NCBI GenBank assembly: GCA_020621865.1
Contig: JAHRYW010000002.1
Location: 74,778 to 138,777, forward strand
Source of the DNA: Betaproteobacteria bacterium
GTDB lineage: Bacteria > Pseudomonadota > Gammaproteobacteria > Burkholderiales > Rhodocyclaceae
Length of the DNA stretch: 64,000 bases
Direction: 5' to 3'
Part shown: positions 8,891 to 17,675 of the stretch, one piece after another
Layout: each line of letters begins with the position of its first letter
Position numbering within the stretch: position 1 is the first letter of the stretch
Position numbers and translations under genes: made by a program
Notes under the pieces: model-generated
What the model was told of the DNA's origin: nothing
The model's input: the letters and a program-made list of their open reading frames with translations, nothing else
Databases searched by the model: none

Positions 8891-10233
8891 TCGGCCGGAA
8901 TGCTACGGTCGGCGCCAGAATTTGCCGGTTTTTTGCGGCGCCGGCGTTTCTTTTTATCGCCAGCCTGTTCGGGCATCAGCATTTCGGCGCGCTGGTCGCC
9001 GTCAACGCTCTGGAAGCGCGTCCACCAGTCGGCCACTTCCATGTCGAGTTCGCCGGACTGGGCGCGCAGGACCAGGAAGTCGTAGCCGGCGCGGAAGCGC
9101 GGCTGTTCGAGCAGGCCGTAGGGGCGCTTGCCGGAGCGCTGTTCGAAGCGCGGTTGCAGGGCCCAGATGTCCTTGATATCGCCGGCGATGCGCCGGGTGA
9201 TGGCGAGCTTTTCGCCCTGCACGTCGAGCACCGTGTCCATCGCCTTGTAGAGCGCCGGAATCTTCGGCTCGCCGGCGCCCTTGAGCTTTTCCCAGTGAGC
9301 CAGCACTTCGTGCCAGAGCAGCGTGGCGAACAGGAAGCCGGGCGAAACGCCCTTGTCCTGGCGGATGCGGTCGTCGGTATTTTTCAACGAGAGCATGACG
9401 AACTTCTCACCCATCGGCTGTTCGAGAATGACGTCGAGCAGCGGCAACAGGCCGTGGTGCAGGCCTTCGTCGCGCAGCTGGGTGATGCACTTGACCGAAT
9501 GCCCGGAGGTCAGCAGCTTCAGCATTTCGTCGAACAGGCGGGCGGCCGGGACGTTTTCGAGCAGTTCGGCCATTTCGCGGATTGGCTTCCTGGCTTCCGG
9601 GTCGATGATCAGCCCGAGCTTGGCGGCCAGGCGGACGGCGCGCAGCATGCGTACCGGGTCTTCGCGGTAGCGGGCGCGCGGTTCGCCGATCATGCGCAGG
9701 GTCTTCTGCTTGAGATCGCCGACGCCGTGGTGATAGTCGATGACCGCCTCGGTGGCCGGGTCGTAGTACAGCGCGTTGGCCGTGAAGTCGCGGCGGGCGG
9801 CGTCCTCGGCGTGGCTGCCGAAAACGTTGTCGTGCAGCACGCGGCCGTGTTCGTCGGTCTTCGTCTTCTCGTCCAGGGTGCCGCGGAAGGTGGTCACCTC
9901 CAGGGTTTCCTGGCCCATCATGACGTGCACGATCTGGAAGCGGCGGCCGATGATGCGCGAGCGGCGGAAGGCGCGGCGCACTTCTTCCGGCGTCGCGTCG
10001 GTGGCGATGTCGAAATCCTTGGGCTCGGCGCCGATCAGCAGGTCGCGCACGGCGCCGCCGACGACGTAGGCCTTGAAGCCATGGCCCTGCAGGGTTTCGC
10101 AGACGCGCCGGCTGCCGGAACTGAGGCGGTCGCGGGTGATGCCGTGGCTGGAGACGGGAATGACGGCCGGTTCGTGCTTGCTGGCCTTGGGTTTTTTGCC
10201 GCTGAAAACGCGGGAAATGAATTTGCGGATCAC
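8887..10233 (-). CDS. pcnB: poly(A) polymerase I
   Basis: A 448-residue class II nucleotidyltransferase that adds poly(A) tails to RNA and so marks it for decay. The signature GGAVRDLL and DFDIATDATPEEV around the metal-binding Asp pair, and the RNA-binding ARYREDPVRMLRA, are present. The C-terminus is a basic KKKRRRRKKP tail. The start appears to be GTG at 10233 with no clear Shine-Dalgarno, in keeping with inefficient starts known for pcnB. The last residues (ANSGADRSIPAE) are encoded by a copy of the dispersed repeat read antisense, so the element supplies the stop region. Confidence 0.93.
   Translation of the reverse strand: MIRKFISRVFSGKKPKASKHEPAVIPVSSHGITRDRLSSGSRRVCETLQGHGFKAYVVGGAVRDLLIGAEPKDFDIATDATPEEVRRAFRRSRIIGRRFQIVHVMMGQETLEVTTFRGTLDEKTKTDEHGRVLHDNVFGSHAEDAARRDFTANALYYDPATEAVIDYHHGVGDLKQKTLRMIGEPRARYREDPVRMLRAVRLAAKLGLIIDPEARKPIREMAELLENVPAARLFDEMLKLLTSGHSVKCITQLRDEGLHHGLLPLLDVILEQPMGEKFVMLSLKNTDDRIRQDKGVSPGFLFATLLWHEVLAHWEKLKGAGEPKIPALYKAMDTVLDVQGEKLAITRRIAGDIKDIWALQPRFEQRSGKRPYGLLEQPRFRAGYDFLVLRAQSGELDMEVADWWTRFQSVDGDQRAEMLMPEQAGDKKKRRRRKKPANSGADRSIPAE
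8898..8932 (+). repeat. dispersed modular repeat, copy 1 (short form, inside pcnB 3' end)
   Basis: It begins GAATGCTACGGTCGG, the invariant head of the family, then has a shortened tail (CCAGAATTTGCC). It lies within the last codons of pcnB on the opposite strand. Confidence 0.6.
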
Positions 10234-10247
10234 TTTTACCGATCAGT

Positions 10248-10263
10248 CAGCGCGTGTGCGCTG
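10248..10263 (-). promoter_or_regulatory. stem-loop just upstream of the pcnB start
   Basis: The perfect arms CAGCGC and GCGCTG around GTGT end about 15 bases before the GTG start. No T-tract follows on the minus strand, so it is more likely a translation-limiting leader hairpin than a terminator. Weak evidence. Confidence 0.3.
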
Positions 10264-10324
10264 CGGAAAAAATGTGGATTTTACTGGAAGTGCGTGATTA
10301 TTCATGGAGTTTGCGTATTCACGA

Positions 10325-11845
10325 TCAATCCAGCCCGAAGAATTCGCGAATCTTGCGGCCGATGGCTGCGCTGCCCGGGATGGGCTGGGCCATTTTGCCC
10401 TGTCCTTCCATATAGCCTTGCTCCAGTTCGGCAAAGTTCTGCAGGCGGCGTTCGAGGATGCCGGACAGGGTGTCGGCCAGTTCCGGTCTTTGCTCGATGA
10501 TGGACTGGAAGCCGGCCTTGTCCAGCCGGTAGGCTTCGACATTGGTGCTGGCGACGACGGTCGCCCGGCGCGGGGCGCCCGTCATCAGGCCGATTTCGCC
10601 GAAAACGCTGCCCGGGCCGCGTTTTTCCAGCAGGCGGCGGGGGCCTTCCGGCGGCTGCCACCAGGCTTCCGCTTCGCCGCTGACCATGATGTACAGCCAA
10701 TGGGCGATGGCGCCCTGGCGGGTGATGATGTCGCCGCGGGCGAACGGTGCCTTGATCAGGTGTTCGGCCAGATGGCGTTTTTCGGTATCGGACAGGCGGG
10801 CGAACAGTTCGATGGCGTTGATCGCCTGCAGGCGGCGCTGCATTTCGCGGCTTTCGACTTCCTCGCGGTGGGCGGCGCCCTCCTTGACCAGGTGGATGGT
10901 GTGGTCGTCGGTGGCCAGACGGATGCCGTTGCGCTGCAGGGTGGCGAGGATGTGCACGCGGACATCGGAGTCGGTCGGATCGTCGAGTTGCGGATTTTTC
11001 AACCAGTAGCGCAGGACGTAGTGGGCGTAACCGGGGCCGAAATCCATCAGCACGCAGTTCGGTGCCGGGGACGCGGCGACATTCGGAATGCTGGCGTCGG
11101 TGATGTCCCCTTCGATCTGTTCGATGATCTTGCCCGGCGGGACGGCCAGGTCGACGTTGAAGCCGATGCTGCGCCGCCAACCCGGTTGGGCCTGGTGCTT
11201 GTCGCACAGTACGTAGTAGCGCCCCTTCATCAACTGGCTGTTGGGGACGACCACCTTTTCGCCGTTGCGGGTCAGCAGGGCGGTGAAGCGCCACTGGATG
11301 TCGGTGACCTGGCCGGAAAGGTCGTCAATCCTGATCCAGTCGCCGATTTCCAGCGAATTATCCATTTGCAGGGCCAGACCGCCGAGCAGGTTGCCCAGTG
11401 TGTCCTGCATCGAGATGGCGAGCACGGCGGTCAGGACGGCCGAGGTGGCGAACAGGTGGTTCAGTTCGACGCCGGCCAAATTGAGGCGGAAAAAGGCCCA
11501 GCCGATGTAGCCGATGATGACCAGGATGTCGCCGAGGATGCCGGAAATCCGCAGGTTGACCCGGGGCAGGGCGACATTGAAGAAGGCCAGGCCGAGAAAG
11601 CGGATGACGGCCAGGCCTTCCCCGAACACGGCGAGTTGGCGCAGCCAGCCGGCCGCTGCCTTGCTGGTCGAGCCACCGGAGATTTGTCCGGCCAGTATGT
11701 CGCCGAGGATGCAGGCCAGGAAGAAGACGCTGGTGTTGATCAGCGACGGGCGCATGGCCTTGAGCGGCCGCAGGATGAAGATCAGCAGCACGGCCATCAC
11801 GAGGATGGCAAACGGCGCCTCGGGGCTCAGGAAAGGAATGCGCAT
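10325..11845 (-). CDS. MscS-family channel with C-terminal cyclic-nucleotide-binding domain
   Basis: A 506-residue inner-membrane protein. Several N-terminal membrane helices are followed by the MscS pore and beta domain (VLAISMQDTLGNLLGGLALQ, IGDWIRIDDLSGQV, VVPNSQLMKG; about 150-300). A cNMP-binding domain occupies about 365-480, with the phosphate-cassette-like FGEIGLMTGAPRRATVVA. Such fusions suggest an ion channel gated by a cyclic nucleotide rather than by tension alone. It starts four bases after the HAD phosphatase gene ends, so the two are probably co-transcribed. The ligand (cAMP, cGMP or other) cannot be told from sequence. Confidence 0.88.
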   Translation of the reverse strand: MRIPFLSPEAPFAILVMAVLLIFILRPLKAMRPSLINTSVFFLACILGDILAGQISGGSTSKAAAGWLRQLAVFGEGLAVIRFLGLAFFNVALPRVNLRISGILGDILVIIGYIGWAFFRLNLAGVELNHLFATSAVLTAVLAISMQDTLGNLLGGLALQMDNSLEIGDWIRIDDLSGQVTDIQWRFTALLTRNGEKVVVPNSQLMKGRYYVLCDKHQAQPGWRRSIGFNVDLAVPPGKIIEQIEGDITDASIPNVAASPAPNCVLMDFGPGYAHYVLRYWLKNPQLDDPTDSDVRVHILATLQRNGIRLATDDHTIHLVKEGAAHREEVESREMQRRLQAINAIELFARLSDTEKRHLAEHLIKAPFARGDIITRQGAIAHWLYIMVSGEAEAWWQPPEGPRRLLEKRGPGSVFGEIGLMTGAPRRATVVASTNVEAYRLDKAGFQSIIEQRPELADTLSGILERRLQNFAELEQGYMEGQGKMAQPIPGSAAIGRKIREFFGLD

Positions 11846-11849
11846 GGAT

Positions 11850-12518
11850 TCAGCGCAGGCTGATGATGGCCCAGCCGTGTTCGCCAGCGTGGGCGCGCAG
11901 TTTGTCGTCCGGGTCGACGGCCACTGGCGTCGTCACTTTCTGCATCAGCGGCAGGTCGTTGTGCGAGTCGCTGTAAAAATAACTGTTGGCGAAGCTGCCC
12001 CACCACAGGCCGAGCGATTCGAGCCAGGCTTCGACGCGGGTGATCTTGCCGCCCTGGAAGGAGGGCGTGCCGGTCGGTTTTCCTGAAAATGCGCCATTTT
12101 TGGCATCGACCGTAGCAATCGTGCCGATCAGGTGCGGAATGCCGAATTCGCGGGCGATCGGGCCGGTCACGAAGCAGTTGGTGGCGGTCACGATGGCGCA
12201 CAGGTCGCCGGCCGCCAGGTGTTTTTGGACCAGCGCGCGCGATGGCTCGGTCATGATCGGACGGATGTGGCGGTCGAGGTATTCGCGGTGCCAGGCATCG
12301 AGTTCGGCGCGCGGGTGACGGGCCAGCGGGGCAAGCTGGAAGGCGAGGAACTCGTAGATGTCCAGCGTGCCGGCCTTGTATTGCTCGTAAAACTGGATGT
12401 TCTTCGCTTCCTGCAGCTCGCGGTCGACGACGCCCTTGCTGATCAGGAATTGCGCCCATTCAAAGTCGGAGTCGCCGGCGAGCAGGGTGTTGTCGAGGTC
12501 AAAAAGGGCAAGATTCAT
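11850..12518 (-). CDS. HAD-IB family phosphatase (SerB-like)
   Basis: A 222-residue HAD-superfamily hydrolase of subfamily IB. Motif I is FDLDNTLL (nucleophile Asp8), motif II is IVTATN, and motif III/IV is FYSDSHNDLPLM. Family members act on phosphoserine, histidinol phosphate or similar small phosphates. It sits between hda/DUF1003 and the channel gene in a block common in Betaproteobacteria. Residues around TIATVDAKNGAFSGK are encoded by a copy of the dispersed repeat, in a loop between motifs II and III where an insertion may be tolerated. The exact substrate is not known. Confidence 0.85.
   Translation of the reverse strand: MNLALFDLDNTLLAGDSDFEWAQFLISKGVVDRELQEAKNIQFYEQYKAGTLDIYEFLAFQLAPLARHPRAELDAWHREYLDRHIRPIMTEPSRALVQKHLAAGDLCAIVTATNCFVTGPIAREFGIPHLIGTIATVDAKNGAFSGKPTGTPSFQGGKITRVEAWLESLGLWWGSFANSYFYSDSHNDLPLMQKVTTPVAVDPDDKLRAHAGEHGWAIISLR
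12078..12118 (-). repeat. dispersed modular repeat, copy 2 (short form, inside HAD phosphatase)
   Basis: Read on the minus strand it is ATTGCTACGGTCG, then an A-rich stretch, then TGGCGCATTTTC. It is in frame and encodes ATVDAKNG, the same frame as in mutL and the sigma gene. Confidence 0.6.
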
Positions 12519-12554
12519 GATGGTTCGTGGGCTGAATTTGGATTGGGGCGCAGT

Positions 12555-13259
12555 TTACCGGGGGCGGCGCAATTCGTTGAGCAGATCGAGCTGGACTTCC
12601 TGGATTTCGATCATCCGCTCCCACTGGTGCGACAGCAGGTGGTCGATTTTTTCGTGCAGCTGGCGGATTTCCAGCTCGGCCTTCAGGTTGACCTGGTAGT
12701 CGTTGCGGGCGCGCAGGCGGTCCTTCGCCTCCTGCCGGTTCTGGCTCATCATGATGATCGGCGCCTGGACGGCGGCCAGGCAGGAGAGCAGCAGGTTGAG
12801 CAGGATGAACGGGAAGGGATCGACCGGCCGCCAGTAGAGAACCAGCGAGTTGATCATGATCCAGGCGACGATGAACAGGCCGAAGATGATCAGGAAAGTC
12901 CAGCTGCCGCCGAAGTCGGCGATCCGGTCGGCCAGCCTTTCGCCGAAGCTCCAGTTTTCCTCGTAGTCGCTGTCGACGTCGGCGGCCAGCGTCTGGTGGG
13001 TCTGCAGGCTGTGCAAGACGGCCTGCTCCAGTTCCGAGAGTTCGCCCTTCTCGGAGACGAGCAGGGCGTGAACGTGCTGCGCCCGGTAGCGTGCCAGATC
13101 GGTCTGGCAGATGGCGGCGGCGGGTGACCATTCGGGGTGCTCATGGCGGATATCGCCGGCGATGTTGTCGCGGACCAGCGGCGCGGCGACCAGCTCGCGA
13201 ACCGGGAAGTTCTTGCCGCAGACCAGACAGGTGCCGGTCGGTGATTTGCTATGGCTCAT
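12555..13259 (-). CDS. DUF1003 membrane protein
   Basis: A 234-residue protein. The start at 13259 has GGAG five bases upstream; the 436-aa track ORF is this frame extended through the hda gene. An N-terminal CLVCGK...C segment could bind zinc. The DUF1003 core follows: ENWSFGERLADRIADFGGSWTFL, two membrane helices (FLIIFGLFIVAWIMINSL and PFILLNLLLSCLAAVQAPIIMMSQNRQ), then a basic coiled-coil-like tail. Function is not established for the family; a magnesium-related role has been suggested for relatives, which I cannot test here. Confidence 0.85.
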   Translation of the reverse strand: MSHSKSPTGTCLVCGKNFPVRELVAAPLVRDNIAGDIRHEHPEWSPAAAICQTDLARYRAQHVHALLVSEKGELSELEQAVLHSLQTHQTLAADVDSDYEENWSFGERLADRIADFGGSWTFLIIFGLFIVAWIMINSLVLYWRPVDPFPFILLNLLLSCLAAVQAPIIMMSQNRQEAKDRLRARNDYQVNLKAELEIRQLHEKIDHLLSHQWERMIEIQEVQLDLLNELRRPR

Positions 13260-13312
13260 GGGCGCTCCAGCAGCGGGTCGGCAGAGCCGACAGCGTAGCA
13301 GCCCGGCCGCAT

Positions 13313-13963
13313 TCAGGCATGGGGCGCGTGCAGCAATTCGCGCAGCAGTGGCAGGGTCACGGCGCGTTTTTGCTCGAGGGTGTAGCGGTCGAGCGCGACG
13401 ACGATGGACGACAGCGTGCGCATGTCGCGCGGCGCGTGGCGCATCAGGTAGTCGATGATCTCGGGCGCCAGCTTGAGGGCGCGCTCCCTGGCCTGGGCGG
13501 CGATCGCTTCGGCCTTTTCGGCGTCGGACAAGGGCTGCAGGCGGCAGATCAAGCCGGAGCCGAGCCGGGTGCGCAGGTCTTCGCGCAGCGCCAGGTGGGC
13601 CGGCGGCTGGGCGGCGGCGGTCAGCAGCATGCCCGAGGCCATTTTCAGACGATTGAAATGGTTGAATAGGGCGATCTGACCGACTTCGTCGAGTGCTTCG
13701 ACGTGGTCGACGGCCAGTTGTTCGGCGGCGGGGGCGGTGCTCAGCGCCGGGTCGAGCGCCGCGTCGACATAAGCGAAGCCGCTGGCCTGCAGCAGATGGG
13801 AACGCCCGGAGCCGGCTTCGCCCCACAGGCAGAACGAGGTGTCGGCGCGCACGCCGGCCAGCCATTCGGTCAGCAGGGCCAGCGTTTCCGCATTGCCGCC
13901 GGCGACGAAGTTGTCCAGCGTCGGCGGGGTTTCGGGCAGCAGGTCGAGAATTAGCTGGCGCAT
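13313..13963 (-). CDS. hda: DnaA regulatory inactivator Hda
   Basis: A 216-residue AAA+ DnaA-like protein that lacks the DNA-binding domain IV. Hda works with the beta clamp to stimulate ATP hydrolysis by DnaA and so prevents re-initiation of replication. The N-terminus MRQLILDLLPETPPTLDNFVAGGN resembles the clamp-binding QL(x)LDL motif. Walker A is degenerate (GEAGSGRSHLL), and the later arginine-finger region is RLGSGLICRLQPLSD. The start at 13963 is chosen because Hda proteins begin at this motif; the track ORF extends upstream into the spacer. The neighbourhood with purM and a HAD phosphatase supports the call. Confidence 0.88.
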   Translation of the reverse strand: MRQLILDLLPETPPTLDNFVAGGNAETLALLTEWLAGVRADTSFCLWGEAGSGRSHLLQASGFAYVDAALDPALSTAPAAEQLAVDHVEALDEVGQIALFNHFNRLKMASGMLLTAAAQPPAHLALREDLRTRLGSGLICRLQPLSDAEKAEAIAAQARERALKLAPEIIDYLMRHAPRDMRTLSSIVVALDRYTLEQKRAVTLPLLRELLHAPHA

Positions 13964-14033
13964 CGGGGGATCAGAATAAAACCGGGGGCGTATTTTAGCA
14001 TTGCTCCGTTGAGCGGCTCCGCCCCGCGGGGAC

Positions 14034-15332
14034 TCAGGCTTGCGGCCCGATCTGCTCGTGCAGGCGCGCCAGGACGTCGGGGGCGCCGCGCACGCTGAAG
14101 AAGGCACCGTCGCCGTCGGCGCGTTCGGCCAGCACCTGGCAGCCGGCGTAGATTTCCTTGCGCAACTGCTGGGCCGACCAGGGCAGGAACAGCTCGGTCT
14201 CGACCAGATCCTTCTGGAAGAAATCGATGATCGTCTGGCGTAGGCGGGCGACGTTGTCTGGGCGCCGGGCGCTCATCACCACGCAGCCGGGATACTGTGC
14301 CTCAAGGGCGGCGGCGCACGCTTCGGCGTCTTCAACGTGGTCGATCTTGTTGAAGATGCGCAGGCGCGGTATTTCATCGGCGCTGATCTCGGCCAGCACC
14401 TTGTCGGTGACTTCGAGCTGGCGTTCGAAGCCGGGGTCGCTGGCGTCGATCACGTGGAGCAGCAGGCCGGCATCGAGCGCCTCGTCGAGCGTCGATTTGA
14501 ACGAGGCGACCAGGCCGTGCGGCAGGTTCTTGATGAAGCCGACGGTGTCGCTGACCAGCACGCGCGGCACGCTTTCCGGGTGCAGGGTGCGCACCGTGGT
14601 GTCCAGCGTCGCGAACAATTTGTTGGCGACCAGCACTTCGCTGCCGGTCAGGGCTCGCATCAGCGTCGACTTGCCGGCGTTGGTGTAGCCGACCAGCGCG
14701 ACACTGGCCAGACCCTGGCGTTCATGGCGGCGGGCGCGCTGGGTCTGGCGCTCGGCGTCCATGGCGACGATTTCGAGTTGCAGTTCGGCGATCCGGTCGC
14801 GGATCTTGCGACGGTCGAGCTCGGTGTGCGATTCGCCGGCCCCGCGGCCGCCGACGCCGCTGCGCTGGCGGCCCTGCGGCCCGGCCAGCTTGGCCGCCTC
14901 GCGCAGGCGCGGCGCCATGTAGCCGAGACGGGCGATTTCCACCTGCGCCTTGGCGGCCCGCGAGCGGGCATTGTTGTGGAAGATTTCGAGGATGACCATG
15001 GTCCGGTCCATGACCGGGCAGCCAGTTTCCTTCTCCAGGTTGCGCGCCTGCGAGGGCGAAATCTCGTGGTCGACCAGGATCGCGTCGATCTCGAATTCGG
15101 CCTCGTGGTTCACGTAGTGCTCGATCTCCTGCCGCTTGCCGATGCCCAGATAGCCGGTGGTGTCGAAACTGGCGCGCTTCTGGATGAAGGTATGAACGAC
15201 CATGTAGCCCAGCGTCTTGGCCAGTTCGCGCAGTTCGCTCAGCGATGCCTCGAACTCGATGTCGCTGACGGAGGGGACCTGGACGGCCGCGACGACGGCG
15301 TAACTGGGCTTTTCTTCGACTTCCTTGCGCAT
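14034..15332 (-). CDS. hflX: ribosome-associated GTPase HflX
   Basis: A 432-residue P-loop GTPase that splits stalled or stressed 70S ribosomes. An N-terminal HflX domain (about 10-190, with GYLGIGKRQEI, FDAxLVDHE-like IDAILVDHEISPSQARNLE and DRTMVILEIF) precedes a coiled-coil linker and the G domain. G motifs are VGYTNAGKSTL (G1), DTVGFI (G3) and NKID (G4). Length is normal. It reads leftward, away from purM, with about 190 bp and a small membrane-protein gene upstream. Confidence 0.95.
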   Translation of the reverse strand: MRKEVEEKPSYAVVAAVQVPSVSDIEFEASLSELRELAKTLGYMVVHTFIQKRASFDTTGYLGIGKRQEIEHYVNHEAEFEIDAILVDHEISPSQARNLEKETGCPVMDRTMVILEIFHNNARSRAAKAQVEIARLGYMAPRLREAAKLAGPQGRQRSGVGGRGAGESHTELDRRKIRDRIAELQLEIVAMDAERQTQRARRHERQGLASVALVGYTNAGKSTLMRALTGSEVLVANKLFATLDTTVRTLHPESVPRVLVSDTVGFIKNLPHGLVASFKSTLDEALDAGLLLHVIDASDPGFERQLEVTDKVLAEISADEIPRLRIFNKIDHVEDAEACAAALEAQYPGCVVMSARRPDNVARLRQTIIDFFQKDLVETELFLPWSAQQLRKEIYAGCQVLAERADGDGAFFSVRGAPDVLARLHEQIGPQA

Positions 15333-15523
15333 TGCGGGAGAACTTTTTTACGGACGAAAGGCAGATAGTACCCGGCAATCGGTGGCTCACGCTCGCTTCG
15401 TGCCGGCTCGGACGTCCCCGGGCCGGAACTTTATGCCATGCCGTTGTCCAAACGCAGTCTGGGCGCCGTCGGTTGCCGCCCGCCGTTCAAGCTTCAAGTG
15501 ATCAGTCGCCAAGGGAGACCTGC

Positions 15524-15796
15524 ATGTCGAAATGGATCAACTTGCTTTTTCTGTCGTTCTTCACTGCTGCGCTCGGTGAAGTCTTCTTCTTCGCCTTCAT
15601 CGATCCGCAGATGCTTTATCTCTTCGGTCAGCCAGTCGACTGGCCGCCGATGGTGGTTTATTCGGTCGGCTTCTTCATGTTCTGGTGCTTGACCGCGCTG
15701 ACGGCAGGTCTGGTCGTGCTGATGGCCAAGCCGGGCGAGGAAGTTAACAAGGAAGTGGCGGTGAGCGCCGGACACCGGCCCGCCAATAGCGCCTGA
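15524..15796 (+). CDS. small two-helix membrane protein, unknown
   Basis: A 90-residue protein with AAGGGAGA upstream of the ATG at 15524. Two or three hydrophobic helices (LLFLSFFTAALGEVFFFAFI, VVYSVGFFMFWCLTALTAGLVVLM) precede a short hydrophilic tail. I recognise no named function. It is transcribed rightward ahead of purM with a 121 bp gap that includes a TAAAAT -10-like box. The track ORF beginning at 15332 is the same frame with an implausible start. Confidence 0.7.
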   Translation: MSKWINLLFLSFFTAALGEVFFFAFIDPQMLYLFGQPVDWPPMVVYSVGFFMFWCLTALTAGLVVLMAKPGEEVNKEVAVSAGHRPANSA

Positions 15797-15917
15797 AGGC
15801 GGCCGGGAGCGCTTGCCAGTCCGGGGTCGGCAGGCCGGCTAGGGGAGGCTGCCGGTTTCGGGTAAAATCGCCGTTTTTTCCAGCGGCTTAGCGCCGCATC
15901 CGGCGAGTTTCCAGACC

Positions 15918-16929
<1,012 letters not shown>

Positions 16930-16958
<29 letters not shown>

Positions 16959-17592
16959 ATGGCTACGGCAGGTCGCGGCTTTTGCCTGCGGCCTGTTGTT
17001 GCTGAACGCCGCCCCGGCAGTCTGGGCGGCGGGTAAGAAAGTTTCTGCCAAGCAAGTATCGGCCAAGCTGGCGCATGCCAGGCCGGCCAAGAAGGCGGCG
17101 TTCCGTAGCGGGCGCCCGGCCTTGCCGGCCACGGAATTCGGGCCGGCCGACCTGATCGACGACGATCTTCCCGGCCTGCGTGGCCAGGCCAGTTTCTACG
17201 GTAACGGTTTTCAGGGCCGAAGGACGGCCACCGGCGAGCGTTTCGACGTCCGTCAATTCACGGCGGCCAGCAATCGCTTCCCCTTGGGGACGCTGCTTGC
17301 CGTCCGACGCCTGGACAAGGATCTGTGCGCCATCGTCAAGGTTAACGACCGCATGCATGGCAAGCATCGCAAGCGCATCATCGATGTCTCGCGCAGTGCC
17401 GCGGAATATCTCGGCATGCTGCGCGCCGGCGTCGTCTTCGTCAGTGTTGCGCCGGTCAGGGGCGCCGGGCCGAATGCCTGCGCAACGGCCTTCGAGGCAG
17501 CTCCGGGCGACGAATCCTATCCCCCAGGGGGACTTCCTTCGGGGCGCGGTCAGGCGGAAAAAATGCCCAAAATCGAATTCGGCAGCGACTGA
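16930..17592 (+). CDS. rlpA: RlpA-like double-psi beta-barrel lytic transglycosylase
   Basis: A 220-residue exported protein. The start is GTG at 16930, overlapping purM by 29 bases. A signal peptide ([12 protein letters not shown]) is followed by a basic Ala/Lys linker and a DPBB domain (about 92-180) with [19 protein letters not shown], the catalytic Glu and the Asp of VKVNDR, and [13 protein letters not shown]. The SPOR domain of E. coli RlpA is absent. The C-terminal 25 residues ([14 protein letters not shown]...) are encoded by a copy of the dispersed repeat, so the natural end has probably been rewritten by that element. Expected role: cleaving denuded glycan at the septum. Confidence 0.82.
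17512..17580 (+). repeat. dispersed modular repeat, copy 3 (GGGGACTTCC form, rlpA 3' end)
   Basis: The head is degenerate (AATCCTAT), then comes CCCCCAGGGGGACTTCC and TTCGGGGCGCGGTC, then an A-rich stretch and GCCCAAAATCGAATTC. The middle block is shared almost word for word with the copy at 28.1 kb. Confidence 0.65.
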
Positions 17593-17637
17593 ATTTGCTT
17601 CGGCGGGCCCGGTCAGTTCGCTACAATCCGGGCTATT

Positions 17638-17655
17638 ACTGACTGCTTGGTCAGT
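17638..17655. promoter_or_regulatory. TetR-type operator candidate ahead of RND efflux genes
   Basis: ACTGACTGCTTGGTCAGT is a perfect 6-bp inverted repeat with a 6-bp spacer, the classic look of a TetR/AcrR operator. It lies 11 bases after a TACAAT -10-like box (17622-17627) and 20 bases before the adaptor ATG. No TetR-family gene is adjacent, so the regulator would act in trans. Confidence 0.5.
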
Positions 17656-17675
17656 CCAGTTGCCGGCCGAAACCC

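Noticed and set aside
13985-14030. TAGCATTG near CCCCGCGGGG as a further repeat copy or terminator
   Set aside because: The rest of the repeat is absent and no T-tract follows the short palindrome; it may be part of the hda promoter.
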